DNA of 15,735 nt from Bacteroidales bacterium. Lineage in GTDB: Bacteria; Bacteroidota; Bacteroidia; Bacteroidales; UBA12481. The notes beneath the pieces were generated by a model. The model did no database searches and was not told where the DNA came from. It saw only the letters and a program-made list of their open reading frames with translations. Positions 1 through 7,786 of this stretch are shown in pieces. The stretch's first letter is position 1. Each line of letters begins with the position of its first letter. A program made the position numbers and the translations under genes. The stretch spans positions 1-15,735 of the forward strand of contig JAGHDB010000178.1 in NCBI GenBank assembly GCA_021160155.1, written 5' to 3'.

Positions 1-2335
1 CACTTTCAGTGGTTTGCCGGTAAAGAATCAGATTCTCTTCAATCCATCCCCTGTAATCAGCCTTTTTATTAATCTCCGCTCCGTGCAACAGACTTTTTAA
101 ATCACGAAGCATGATCGACATAGACCACCCGTCAAATACCAGATGGTGTACGCTCCAGATCCATACATACGTGTTGGGATGTGTCTGCAAGAGAGTACCG
201 GCCTGCATCGGTCCTTCATCCGGTGAAAAACTGATTCTTTTAATGTGCCTGACCGCCTGCTGTATGGCCTCTTCCCGCTCTTCTTCATTCAGGTTAACCA
301 CGGTTCTGAACGGAATTTCGCACCGGTAATCCGGAATGGGTTCCTGCTCCCAGTGACCCGACTCCCGGGTAAACCTGATATATAATGAAGGCTGACTCTC
401 AATAAATTGCTGCAATGCCGACTGTACCTTTTCCGGTTCTTCCTCCACTGTAATGTCAAACCGGGTCAGAATATTGTGGGTAATACCTCCCCGGTCGGAT
501 TCATGAAGGTAGATCAACTCTTCCTGGGTGGGCAGTAAACTGAAACGAGCCCCGGCCTGTTGATCCAAATCCACAGAAGCTTCCCTGGTAACCTGCGCCA
601 CCCCTTCAAGATGCTCTGCCAAAAGATGTACCGTCGGGTATTTCAGCAACAAACCGGTGCGACACCGCTTGCCGGTTCGCGCTTCAATCCCGGCAGCAAT
701 CTGGGCAGCCGTGATGGAATTTCCCCCGTAAGTAAAAAAAGAATCATCTACCTGTATATCCTCTTTTTCCAGAACTTCTTTCCAGCACTCCAGGATCTCA
801 CTCTCCAATGAAGTAACCGGTTCATTAGCGGATTCCCTGACCAATTTCATAGACCTCAAAACCTCCCGGTCAATTTTACCGTTGGCCGTACGGGGCAGTG
901 TCTCCAGAACCTCAATAATAGCCGGCACCATATAATCAGGGAGTTGCTCAGCTAAAAAGCCGGTCAGTTGCCCTTTATCAAACGGAGTGTCCGCAGAAAC
1001 TCCGGCAAACCCCTTCAGATAACGATACCCCTTGTCATTAACCAGATCTATAACAGCGGCTTCTTTTACCCCTTTGAATTCTTCCATTTTAGTTTCAATC
1101 TCTGCCGGCTCTACCTTGAAACCCCGGATCTTCAACTGTAAATCAATCCGTCCGGCAAACATCAAAACTCCCTCTTCAAGTTGATAAGCCTTATCCCCGG
1201 TCTTAAACCACCGTGATCCATCCTGATCTTCTATAAAATAACGGGCTGTTAATTCGGGATCATTCAAGTACCCGTCCGAAAGACTCTCTCCACCCACCCA
1301 AATTTCCCCTGATACTCCCGGATCCACCTCCCTGCCTTCCGGATCAACCAGGCGAATCCGATACCCCGGCATCGGCCAACCGATCGGCACCCGCTCTTCA
1401 GGTCCCTGGCCCGGTTGAAAAGGATACACCGTACAACAAACCGTAGATTCAGTCGGTCCATAACCGTTTAAAACCACCACCTCACGACACGAACGGTAAA
1501 TCACCGCCAAATGATCCGGTTTAATAGGCTCAACACCCACCAGAATACGCTGTAACGGCAACATAACAGGCTTATCCGAAAACCGTTCAGCCATTTCAGG
1601 AATCAATCCGGGAGGGATATAGGCCTGGGTAATCTGCCCGTCTGAAAAACCCCGGATCAATAAGTCGAGATCATATGAATACTCCTCCGGAAAAATATGA
1701 ATGATTCCCCCGGTACCCAATACCGAAAAAATTTCCCAGAGCGACACGTCAAAAACAAACGGACTGAGACAACTGCCTGATACAGGCTCCTGATACGGCC
1801 AGTAAGTCGCAATCGCTTTCAGATGGTTACTCAGTGCACGATGAGAAATGATCACCCCTTTCGGATGACCTGTGGAACCGCTGGTGAACAATACATAAGC
1901 CGGTTGATCCTCTTCAGGGAAATGGGACTCTTTAACCGGCCCGGTTTCAGTGGTTTTCATCACCTCTTCCACCATCCATACGGTAAGCCGGTCTGGCAAA
2001 CCCGGTATAGGTTGATCCCCCAGAATCACTGAAGCACCGGCCATTTTCAGTATGGCATTGGTGCGGGATACCGGATGATCAGGGTTAAGCGGAATATAGG
2101 CTCCCCCCGCCCTCCATATCCCCATTACAATGGCCGGAAAAATTTCAGAACGCCCGAGAGCCACCGGAATCATCTGTCCGGGTTGAAATCCCTCCTGCTG
2201 AAGTAAAAAAGCGGTCATTCTTTGGCTCATATCCAACAGATCGGTGTAGGTCAACTGATTCGTCCCTGAGACAACCGCAATTCTCAGAGGATCCTGTTGT
2301 ACCACTGCTTCAATGGTTTGCCAGATTGATTTCAT
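1..2335 (-). CDS. Nonribosomal peptide synthetase, A-T-C start module, 3' end outside window
   Basis: This is an open frame of 778 codons from the ATG at 2335 (minus strand) to the window edge, with no stop. It should activate an amino acid as its adenylate, load it on a phosphopantetheine arm and pass it on by condensation. The adenylation domain (about residues 1-495) shows the A3 loop TSGSTGHPKG (151-160), FDVSLWEIF with Asp196, NGYGPTE from 290, WFKTGD, the A8 hinge GRIDLQLKIRGFKVEP, and NGKID with Lys487. The carrier domain (about 505-575) has GGNSI with Ser540 as the expected arm site. The condensation domain (from about 590) carries HHLVFDG with catalytic His731 and is cut about 40 residues later. 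The protein begins with the A domain, so this is probably an initiation module. The start fits family N-termini (MKSIWQTIE); no Shine-Dalgarno is visible. The product is unknown. Confidence 0.93.
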   Translation of the reverse strand, partial: MKSIWQTIEAVVQQDPLRIAVVSGTNQLTYTDLLDMSQRMTAFLLQQEGFQPGQMIPVALGRSEIFPAIVMGIWRAGGAYIPLNPDHPVSRTNAILKMAGASVILGDQPIPGLPDRLTVWMVEEVMKTTETGPVKESHFPEEDQPAYVLFTSGSTGHPKGVIISHRALSNHLKAIATYWPYQEPVSGSCLSPFVFDVSLWEIFSVLGTGGIIHIFPEEYSYDLDLLIRGFSDGQITQAYIPPGLIPEMAERFSDKPVMLPLQRILVGVEPIKPDHLAVIYRSCREVVVLNGYGPTESTVCCTVYPFQPGQGPEERVPIGWPMPGYRIRLVDPEGREVDPGVSGEIWVGGESLSDGYLNDPELTARYFIEDQDGSRWFKTGDKAYQLEEGVLMFAGRIDLQLKIRGFKVEPAEIETKMEEFKGVKEAAVIDLVNDKGYRYLKGFAGVSADTPFDKGQLTGFLAEQLPDYMVPAIIEVLETLPRTANGKIDREVLRSMKLVRESANEPVTSLESEILECWKEVLEKEDIQVDDSFFTYGGNSITAAQIAAGIEARTGKRCRTGLLLKYPTVHLLAEHLEGVAQVTREASVDLDQQAGARFSLLPTQEELIYLHESDRGGITHNILTRFDITVEEEPEKVQSALQQFIESQPSLYIRFTRESGHWEQEPIPDYRCEIPFRTVVNLNEEEREEAIQQAVRHIKRISFSPDEGPMQAGTLLQTHPNTYVWIWSVHHLVFDGWSMSIMLRDLKSLLHGAEINKKADYRGWIEENLILYRQTTES

Positions 2336-2395
2336 GAGATAATGAATAATAACCGGTTAAAATAAGAAAAATATCGGGTGACTATTTCCACTGTA

Positions 2396-2409
2396 TGACA
2401 TGTTTGTCA
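2396..2409. promoter_or_regulatory. Small inverted repeat in the divergent NRPS/rhamnosidase spacer
   Basis: The 145-base spacer 2336-2480 must hold the starts of transcription for both the synthetase (minus) and the rhamnosidase (plus). Within it TGACA-TGTT-TGTCA is a perfect 5-base dyad with a 4-base centre, a size compatible with a dimeric regulator site. A second palindrome, TAACCGGTTA, lies at 2350-2359. TATATTTA at 2435-2442 resembles the Bacteroidota -7 element TAnnTTTG, but the nearest upstream TTTG (2403-2406) is 28 bases away, too far for the usual spacing of about 20. No regulator gene is adjacent, so the operator role is inference only. Confidence 0.25.
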
Positions 2410-2480
2410 AATAATTATCCTCCAGCGGAAATATTATATTTACATAGTCTTAAAAAATTTGAGTAAACCCATGATTTAAT

Positions 2481-5174
2481 ATGAAAAAGAAAAAATATCC
2501 GGTGCTTTTTTGGTTCGTTCTGATTCTATCCCTCCGAATCCAGGCTAACCCGGAGCCTCTAAGAAACCAGAAACCACAAGTCTGCCGCCTTCGTGTGGAG
2601 TATGCCGTCCATCCAATGGGAATTGATGTGTTACAACCCCGGCTGAGCTGGGAAATTATCTCTACGGTTAATAATACCCGGCAAATCGCCTGGGAAATCC
2701 GTTGCGCAGGGTCGGCCAAAAACCTTACACAACCCTCCAAAAGACTCTGGGATAGTAAAAAACAACTGAGCAGTCAATCCAATCAAATTATTTACGGCGG
2801 CCCTCCGCTCCACTCCCGGCAACGGGTTTACTGGCAGGTCAGGATCTGGGATAACCACAACCGGGTTTCAGCCTGGAGTACTCCCTCCTGGTGGGAGATG
2901 GGATTGCTCTCACCAGACGACTGGAAAGCACAATGGATAGAAACCGCTCAGCCTGTCTCAAAAAATCACCCCCTGCCTTCACCCTATCTCCGTAAGGATT
3001 TTACCGTTAAAAAAAATGTACATTCGGCACGGTTATATCTTACTGCCCACGGACTCTACCGGGCAGAAATCGATGGCCGGCCGGTGAGCGACCACCTCTT
3101 CACCCCGGGATGGACCAGCTATAACAAACGGCTTCAATACCAGGTGTTTGACCTTACCGGTAAACTGACCCCGGGCCGGCATACACTCGGAGCCATCCTG
3201 GGAGAGGGATGGTACCTGGGTGCCTTTTCATGGAATAACGTGCGAAACTATTATGGTAACCACATGGGGTTGCTGGCTCAACTTGAGATCCGGTACTCCG
3301 ATGGTTCCCGTGAGGTGGTAGTCACGGATGATTCATGGAAATATGCCACCGGGCCTATCCTGAAAAGTGAAATCTATCATGGTGAAATTTATGATGCCCG
3401 TAAAGAGTTATCCGGCTGGAGCAGCCCCGGTTATGACGACCACTCCTGGAAACCGGTCGTCACAGCCAGCTACCCGACGGATATTCTAACCGCTACCGCC
3501 GGACCACCGGTGAAACGCATCGGTGAAATTACCCCGGTGGCGATTTTTACCGCACCTAACGGAGATACACTCGTGGATATGGGACAAAATATGGTGGGAT
3601 GGATCCGTCTGGAAGCCTCAGGTCCCGCAGGAACACGGATCACCCTCCGTCATGGCGAAGTGCTCGACCGTCAGGGAAACCTCTATACCGATAACCTCCG
3701 CAGTGCAAAACAAACCGTGGTCTATTATCTCAAAGGTCACGGCAAGGAGTCGTTTGAACCCCATTTCACTTTCCAGGGATTCCGCTATGTCGCCGTATCC
3801 GGTTACCCGGATAAATTAACTCCCGGATCCCTGACCGGAATAGTTATCCATTCGGATTTACAACCCTCCGGAAATTTTGAATGCTCGGATACACTGATCA
3901 ATCAATTGCAACACAATATTGTATGGGGACTGAAAGGAAATTTCCTGGATGTTCCTACGGATTGCCCGCAACGGGATGAACGGATGGGGTGGACCGGCGA
4001 TGCCCATGTATTTGCCCCCACAGCCTGTTTTAATATGGATGCCGCTTCATTTTATACTAAATGGCTGAAAGACCTGCGCGCCGATCAGCATCCGGACGGA
4101 GTCGTTCCTCATGTCATACCCGATGTCATCGGCGGCGGCGGTTCAACCGGATGGGCAGATGCCTGTGTGATCATCCCCTGGACCCTCTACCGCTATTACG
4201 GCGACCGGCGGATCCTCGAAGAACAATACGGATCTATGAAAAGTTGGGTAAATTATATGAAACGCCAGGCAGGCAACAACTTCCTCTGGACAACCGGTAA
4301 TCATTTCGGCGACTGGCTGGCATTCGCCACCAGCCGGTCGGATTACCCGGGAGCTACCACGGATAAGGATTTTCTGGCCACCGCCTATTTTGCTTACTCT
4401 TCAGGCCTGCTGGCGAAAATTGCCCGGATTCTGGGTTATGATGCCGATGCCCTGCAATATGCACAACTGCACAACCAGGTGAAAAAAGCTTTTCAAAAAG
4501 AGTTTCTGACACCCAACGGGCGACTCTCACCCAATACCCAAACTGCTTATGTGCTGGCACTTAACCTTAACCTGCTGCCTGATTCGCTAATTCCTAAAGC
4601 AGCCGCACGACTGGCAGCCGATGTCAACCGGTTCGGTCATATCACTACCGGATTTCTCGGAACGTCAGGACTCAACCCGGCTCTCTCCGCCCACGGATAC
4701 TGGGATGAAGCTTTCAAATTACTCATGCGGAAACAATACCCCTCGTGGCTCTACCCGGTGACCAAAGGAGCCACCACCATCTGGGAACGATGGGACGGAA
4801 TCAAACCCGACGGTTCTTTCCAAAATCCCGGGATGAACTCTTTCAATCATTATGCCTATGGCGCCATCGGCAACTGGATCTATCAACAGATCGGCGGTAT
4901 TCAACCCGACCCCGAAATCCCCGGATATAAACAGTTCATCATCCATCCCCATCCGGGTGGCGGAATTACCTGGGCAAAAACCAGTTACCATTCACTTTAC
5001 GGAGAGATCCGCTCAGAATGGCATCTCGCCAACGGCGTTCTTGAGCTCGATGTGACGGTGCCACCCAATACCCGGGCCAGGATTATTCTTCCCGGTAAAA
5101 ATAAACCTGAAATTCATGAAGTGGGATCCGGGATCTATCATTTCCAGGGTGGAGCTTTGTCTATCTCTTTCTGA
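2481..5174 (+). CDS. Secreted alpha-L-rhamnosidase, glycoside hydrolase family 78
   Basis: This 897-residue enzyme is predicted to release terminal alpha-L-rhamnose from polysaccharides or glycosides by an inverting mechanism. The N-terminus MKKKKYPVLFWFVLILSLRI followed by QANPEP is a signal peptide, so it acts in the periplasm or at the surface. The order is the usual one for GH78: N-terminal beta domains (about 35-330), a concanavalin-like beta domain (about 340-450), the (alpha/alpha)6 catalytic barrel (about 455-800) and a C-terminal beta domain. The barrel has DCPQRDERMGWTGD, with Asp494, Asp499 (expected general acid) and Asp507 (sugar binding), and TIWERWDG with Glu769 as expected general base. 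The full length and intact motifs argue for an active enzyme. No SusC/SusD pair or other glycosidase is visible nearby, so the substrate is open. The start is the only ATG that precedes the signal peptide. Confidence 0.95.
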   Translation: MKKKKYPVLFWFVLILSLRIQANPEPLRNQKPQVCRLRVEYAVHPMGIDVLQPRLSWEIISTVNNTRQIAWEIRCAGSAKNLTQPSKRLWDSKKQLSSQSNQIIYGGPPLHSRQRVYWQVRIWDNHNRVSAWSTPSWWEMGLLSPDDWKAQWIETAQPVSKNHPLPSPYLRKDFTVKKNVHSARLYLTAHGLYRAEIDGRPVSDHLFTPGWTSYNKRLQYQVFDLTGKLTPGRHTLGAILGEGWYLGAFSWNNVRNYYGNHMGLLAQLEIRYSDGSREVVVTDDSWKYATGPILKSEIYHGEIYDARKELSGWSSPGYDDHSWKPVVTASYPTDILTATAGPPVKRIGEITPVAIFTAPNGDTLVDMGQNMVGWIRLEASGPAGTRITLRHGEVLDRQGNLYTDNLRSAKQTVVYYLKGHGKESFEPHFTFQGFRYVAVSGYPDKLTPGSLTGIVIHSDLQPSGNFECSDTLINQLQHNIVWGLKGNFLDVPTDCPQRDERMGWTGDAHVFAPTACFNMDAASFYTKWLKDLRADQHPDGVVPHVIPDVIGGGGSTGWADACVIIPWTLYRYYGDRRILEEQYGSMKSWVNYMKRQAGNNFLWTTGNHFGDWLAFATSRSDYPGATTDKDFLATAYFAYSSGLLAKIARILGYDADALQYAQLHNQVKKAFQKEFLTPNGRLSPNTQTAYVLALNLNLLPDSLIPKAAARLAADVNRFGHITTGFLGTSGLNPALSAHGYWDEAFKLLMRKQYPSWLYPVTKGATTIWERWDGIKPDGSFQNPGMNSFNHYAYGAIGNWIYQQIGGIQPDPEIPGYKQFIIHPHPGGGITWAKTSYHSLYGEIRSEWHLANGVLELDVTVPPNTRARIILPGKNKPEIHEVGSGIYHFQGGALSISF

Positions 5175-5270
5175 AGTTTAATACGGATCTTCCGTTCGTC
5201 GGTGGTCAAAGCACCGGCGGTTGGCAGGGATTTGTGAGTCTGTTAAACAGAAGTTTTATAGCTTTACAGC

Positions 5271-6191
5271 ATGTTTATCGAACTCCGGAATGTAAGCAAA
5301 TATTACGGGTCACTCCTCGCGGTTAACCGGTTGTCCATGACCGTTCCCGAAGGAGATATTTATGGTTTTCTCGGACCGAACGGCTCGGGGAAAAGCACTA
5401 CCATCCGGATGATACTCTCCCTGATCCGCCCCACCTCAGGAGAAATTCTGCTTTTCGGCAAAGAGATCAGCCGTCAGCGGCATTTTGCCTTGCGCCGGAT
5501 TGGTGCCCTGGTTGAAAAGCCTGATTTCTATAACTATCTCACGGCACGAAAAAACCTGCAAATTCTGGGGCGCCTTTCGGAGGTACCTCAACTCAACCAC
5601 CGGGTGGATGAGGTGCTTGACATCGTGGGACTGTTACCCCGCGCCGCAAGCCGGGTCCATACCTATTCCCAGGGGATGAAACAACGCCTGGGTATTGCAC
5701 AGGCCATTCTGCATCATCCGGATCTGATCATTCTGGATGAACCTACCAACGGACTGGACCCCCAGGGACAGAAAGAGATCCGTGAACTGATCCTCTCTTT
5801 ACAAACCGATCACCATATCACCATTCTGATATCCAGTCATTTACTGTTTGAAATGGAGCAAATTGCCACCCGGATGATTATCCTGCACAAAGGCAAATCC
5901 CTGGTGGAGGGAACCGTAACTTCCCTGCTGAATAACCGAGAACAGCAAGTCTCGGTAGAGATAGACCGGCCAAAAGAGGTTATACAAAAAATTCATCACT
6001 CCGAATGGGCCGGCAGACTGATCACCGTTCCCGAACATGAACTTTGTTTTAAACTGGCCCGCAAGGAGATCCCCCGGTTAAACCACTGGTTGATCCGTCA
6101 GGGATTTAATGTTTTTGCCATCGAACCGGTGCGCTCATTGGAATCTTTTTTTCTGCAAATAACCGACCATGATCAGACTGATCCGGATTGA
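5271..6191 (+). CDS. ABC transporter ATP-binding protein (ABC-2/NatA-like)
   Basis: This 306-residue cytoplasmic ATPase powers the membrane partner encoded next. It has Walker A GPNGSGKST (35-43), the ABC signature YSQGMKQR (from 132), Walker B LIILDEP with Asp156 and catalytic Glu157, and the switch histidine His190 in ISSH. All are intact. The start MFIELRNVSKYYG is typical of the family. The roughly 90 residues after the ATPase core form a C-terminal extension common in ABC-2 drug, bacitracin-resistance and Na+-efflux type ATPases. The stop lies inside the start of the permease gene (23-base overlap), so the two are co-translated. The 96-base gap after the rhamnosidase suggests its own promoter, though none is convincing. 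The substrate cannot be told from the sequence; export is the usual direction for this subfamily. Confidence 0.93.
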   Translation: MFIELRNVSKYYGSLLAVNRLSMTVPEGDIYGFLGPNGSGKSTTIRMILSLIRPTSGEILLFGKEISRQRHFALRRIGALVEKPDFYNYLTARKNLQILGRLSEVPQLNHRVDEVLDIVGLLPRAASRVHTYSQGMKQRLGIAQAILHHPDLIILDEPTNGLDPQGQKEIRELILSLQTDHHITILISSHLLFEMEQIATRMIILHKGKSLVEGTVTSLLNNREQQVSVEIDRPKEVIQKIHHSEWAGRLITVPEHELCFKLARKEIPRLNHWLIRQGFNVFAIEPVRSLESFFLQITDHDQTDPD

Positions 6192-7005
6192 ACTGTATAA
6201 AATATTTACCAAACCCCGTACTTATATCGGGTTCTCGGCCGTGTTTATCCTGGTACTGGCCATCCAGTTCGGGATAAAACTCGAAGGGGATACCATGATG
6301 AGCATGCTGGTACAGAATATTAAAGACCGGTTTATCTTTCAGGGAAATATCATCAACCTGTACCTAGTTGCATATGTAGTTCTGAATACCCTGTGGATCC
6401 ATGTACCCATCCTGGTGGCCCTGGTCACCGGGGATCTGCTGGCCGGTGAAGCCAACAGCGGAACATTCAGGATCCTTCTGATCCGTCCGGTCAGCCGCAT
6501 CCAGCTGGTTATCGCCAAGTTCATCGCCGGCTGGATCTATACACTGATCCTGGTGCTGTTGCTGGCCCTTCTCAGTCTCGGTACGGGAATCCTGCTTTTT
6601 GGATCGGGGGATCTGATGGTGGTTACCAATAAAGTCAATGTTTTTGCATCCAACGATCTGCTGTGGCGCTTCTCGGGAGCTTATGCATACGGTATCCTCA
6701 GCATGACCACAGTCACCGCACTCTCATTCTTTCTCTCAGCCCTGGCAGACAACTCTATCGGACCGATTGTCGGAACCATCGCCCTGATCATCGGAATCAC
6801 CATTATCAGTACAGTCGGCGCCACATTGCTCGGGCCGGTCAATCAATATCTTTTTACCTCCTACCTGCCCAGCTGGCAACTCTTCTTTCAAACCAATGTC
6901 GGCCATGGTGAACTCGGACACGCCATCCTGATACAGGTTACCTATATCGTTCTTTTCTTTACCGCCACACTGATCTATTTTAACCGCAAAGATATTCTCA
7001 GCTGA
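6169..7005 (+). CDS. ABC-2 type permease subunit
   Basis: This is a 278-residue inner-membrane protein, the channel partner of the preceding ATPase. It starts MIRLIRIELYKIFTKPRTYI, the short amphipathic N-terminus usual for ABC-2 permeases. About six hydrophobic segments follow: near residues 19-36, 62-90, 112-145, 160-185, 198-222 and 250-272. Between the second and third is the conserved-looking stretch GDLLAGEANSGTFRILLIRP, which matches the ABC-2 coupling region where the enzyme meets the ATPase. Only one permease gene is present, so a homodimer is likely. The start overlaps the ATPase gene by 23 bases and the stop is followed one base later by the ATG of the LolA-like gene, so all three are almost certainly one transcript. 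The substrate is unknown. Confidence 0.88.
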   Translation: MIRLIRIELYKIFTKPRTYIGFSAVFILVLAIQFGIKLEGDTMMSMLVQNIKDRFIFQGNIINLYLVAYVVLNTLWIHVPILVALVTGDLLAGEANSGTFRILLIRPVSRIQLVIAKFIAGWIYTLILVLLLALLSLGTGILLFGSGDLMVVTNKVNVFASNDLLWRFSGAYAYGILSMTTVTALSFFLSALADNSIGPIVGTIALIIGITIISTVGATLLGPVNQYLFTSYLPSWQLFFQTNVGHGELGHAILIQVTYIVLFFTATLIYFNRKDILS

Positions 7006-7006
7006 T

Positions 7007-7786
7007 ATGAAATACTCAACCTCCCTCAACCCCCTCAACCTCCTCAACCTCCTCAACCTTCTCAACCTTCTCAACCTTCTCAACCCCCTCAACTTTCTCA
7101 ACCTCTTATTCTTCCTCCTCCTCCCCTGCTTCGTCCACGCCCAGGAGCAACCTTCTACTGATGACTTGCTCCACTCTTTCAATGTGAAGATGAACCGGAT
7201 AAAACGTTTTGAAGCCGATGCCAATGTAAAAATAGATGTGGAATTCATCGACATCCGCGACCGGCAGATCCATATTACTTATCAGCAACCCGGACAATTC
7301 AATATCAAATCCGATGGATTAGCCCTGTTACCGAAAAAGGGGATGAACATGGCATATCTCTCTCTCCTGCACGCCAACCATACCGCCCTGTCAACCGGTG
7401 AAGAGAGTATCAGGGGAATCCCCGCCCGGATCATAAAAATCATTCCCGAATCAGACACTTCGGATATCGTACTTGCCCAGCTTTGGCTGGATCCGGTTAC
7501 GGTCAGGTTGATGCGCATGAAGACTTTCACCCGCACATCCGGATCCTATATGGTGGATTTCGAATACCATCATAAAGATGCCCTGCTCCCCGACCGGGTG
7601 ACGGTTTCTTTTAAAATCAACGATCTCATGTTTCCGACCAAAGCTATGAATGAGCTGATGACCAAAGGATTACAGAAACCCGACTCCATTCCCAAGACCG
7701 CACGGGTAATTGTGGATTATTCAAATTACTTCATTAATGGCGATCAAGGTAACCATGCGTCGAAAACCACTGCATGGCATCCCTGA
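7007..7786 (+). CDS. Exported LolA-like outer-membrane lipoprotein-sorting family protein
   Basis: This is a 259-residue protein with a signal peptide and a beta-rich body. The body reads like the LolA/COG2834 fold: the opening DDLLHSFNVKMNRIKRFEAD, a QPGQFNIKSDG strand, GIPARIIKIIP, LAQLWLDPVTVRLMRMKTFT and a DPVT-type turn are typical of proteins that cradle lipids in the periplasm. Cleavage is expected near PCFVHA/QEQ. The hydrophobic region of the signal peptide is built from Leu-Asn-Leu units (residues 7-33) coded by a 9-base tandem repeat. The start lies one base after the permease stop, so it belongs to the transporter operon and could be its periplasmic partner; that role is inference. 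The last 53 bases overlap the end of the opposite SDR gene. Assignment to the wider LolA-like group is fair, but an exact family cannot be fixed by eye. Confidence 0.8.
   Translation: MKYSTSLNPLNLLNLLNLLNLLNLLNPLNFLNLLFFLLLPCFVHAQEQPSTDDLLHSFNVKMNRIKRFEADANVKIDVEFIDIRDRQIHITYQQPGQFNIKSDGLALLPKKGMNMAYLSLLHANHTALSTGEESIRGIPARIIKIIPESDTSDIVLAQLWLDPVTVRLMRMKTFTRTSGSYMVDFEYHHKDALLPDRVTVSFKINDLMFPTKAMNELMTKGLQKPDSIPKTARVIVDYSNYFINGDQGNHASKTTAWHP
7025..7105 (+). repeat. 9-base tandem repeat, nine units, coding Leu-Asn-Leu
   Basis: Nine consecutive units begin CTCAAC at 7025, 7034, 7043, 7052, 7061, 7070, 7079, 7088 and 7097, with third triplets CCC, CTC, CTC, CTT, CTT, CTT, CCC, TTT and CTC. A tenth CTCAACCTC at 7015 is offset by one extra base and therefore lies in another frame. 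The array sits inside the signal peptide of the LolA-like gene and is in frame, so gain or loss of units would change the length of the hydrophobic core by three residues without breaking the gene. Confidence 0.95.

Noticed and set aside
4719..4991. Minus-strand 90-residue frame inside the rhamnosidase
   Set aside because: It is a shadow of the GH78 catalytic region, with no family features of its own.
5183..5195. Hairpin ACGGA-TCT-TCCGT after the rhamnosidase gene
   Set aside because: The stem is only five pairs and is not followed by a T run, so I do not call it a terminator. The nearby CTGTT-A-AACAG (5240-5250) is equally weak.
5231..5266. TTTG and TAGCTTTA before the ABC ATPase as a Bacteroidota promoter
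   Set aside because: The spacing of 24 bases is longer than usual and the -7-like element ends only four bases before the ATG.
6736..7254. A 172-residue minus-strand frame with an Arg-Leu repeat
   Set aside because: It is the antisense reading of the permease end and of the 9-base repeat. The plus-strand genes are well supported.
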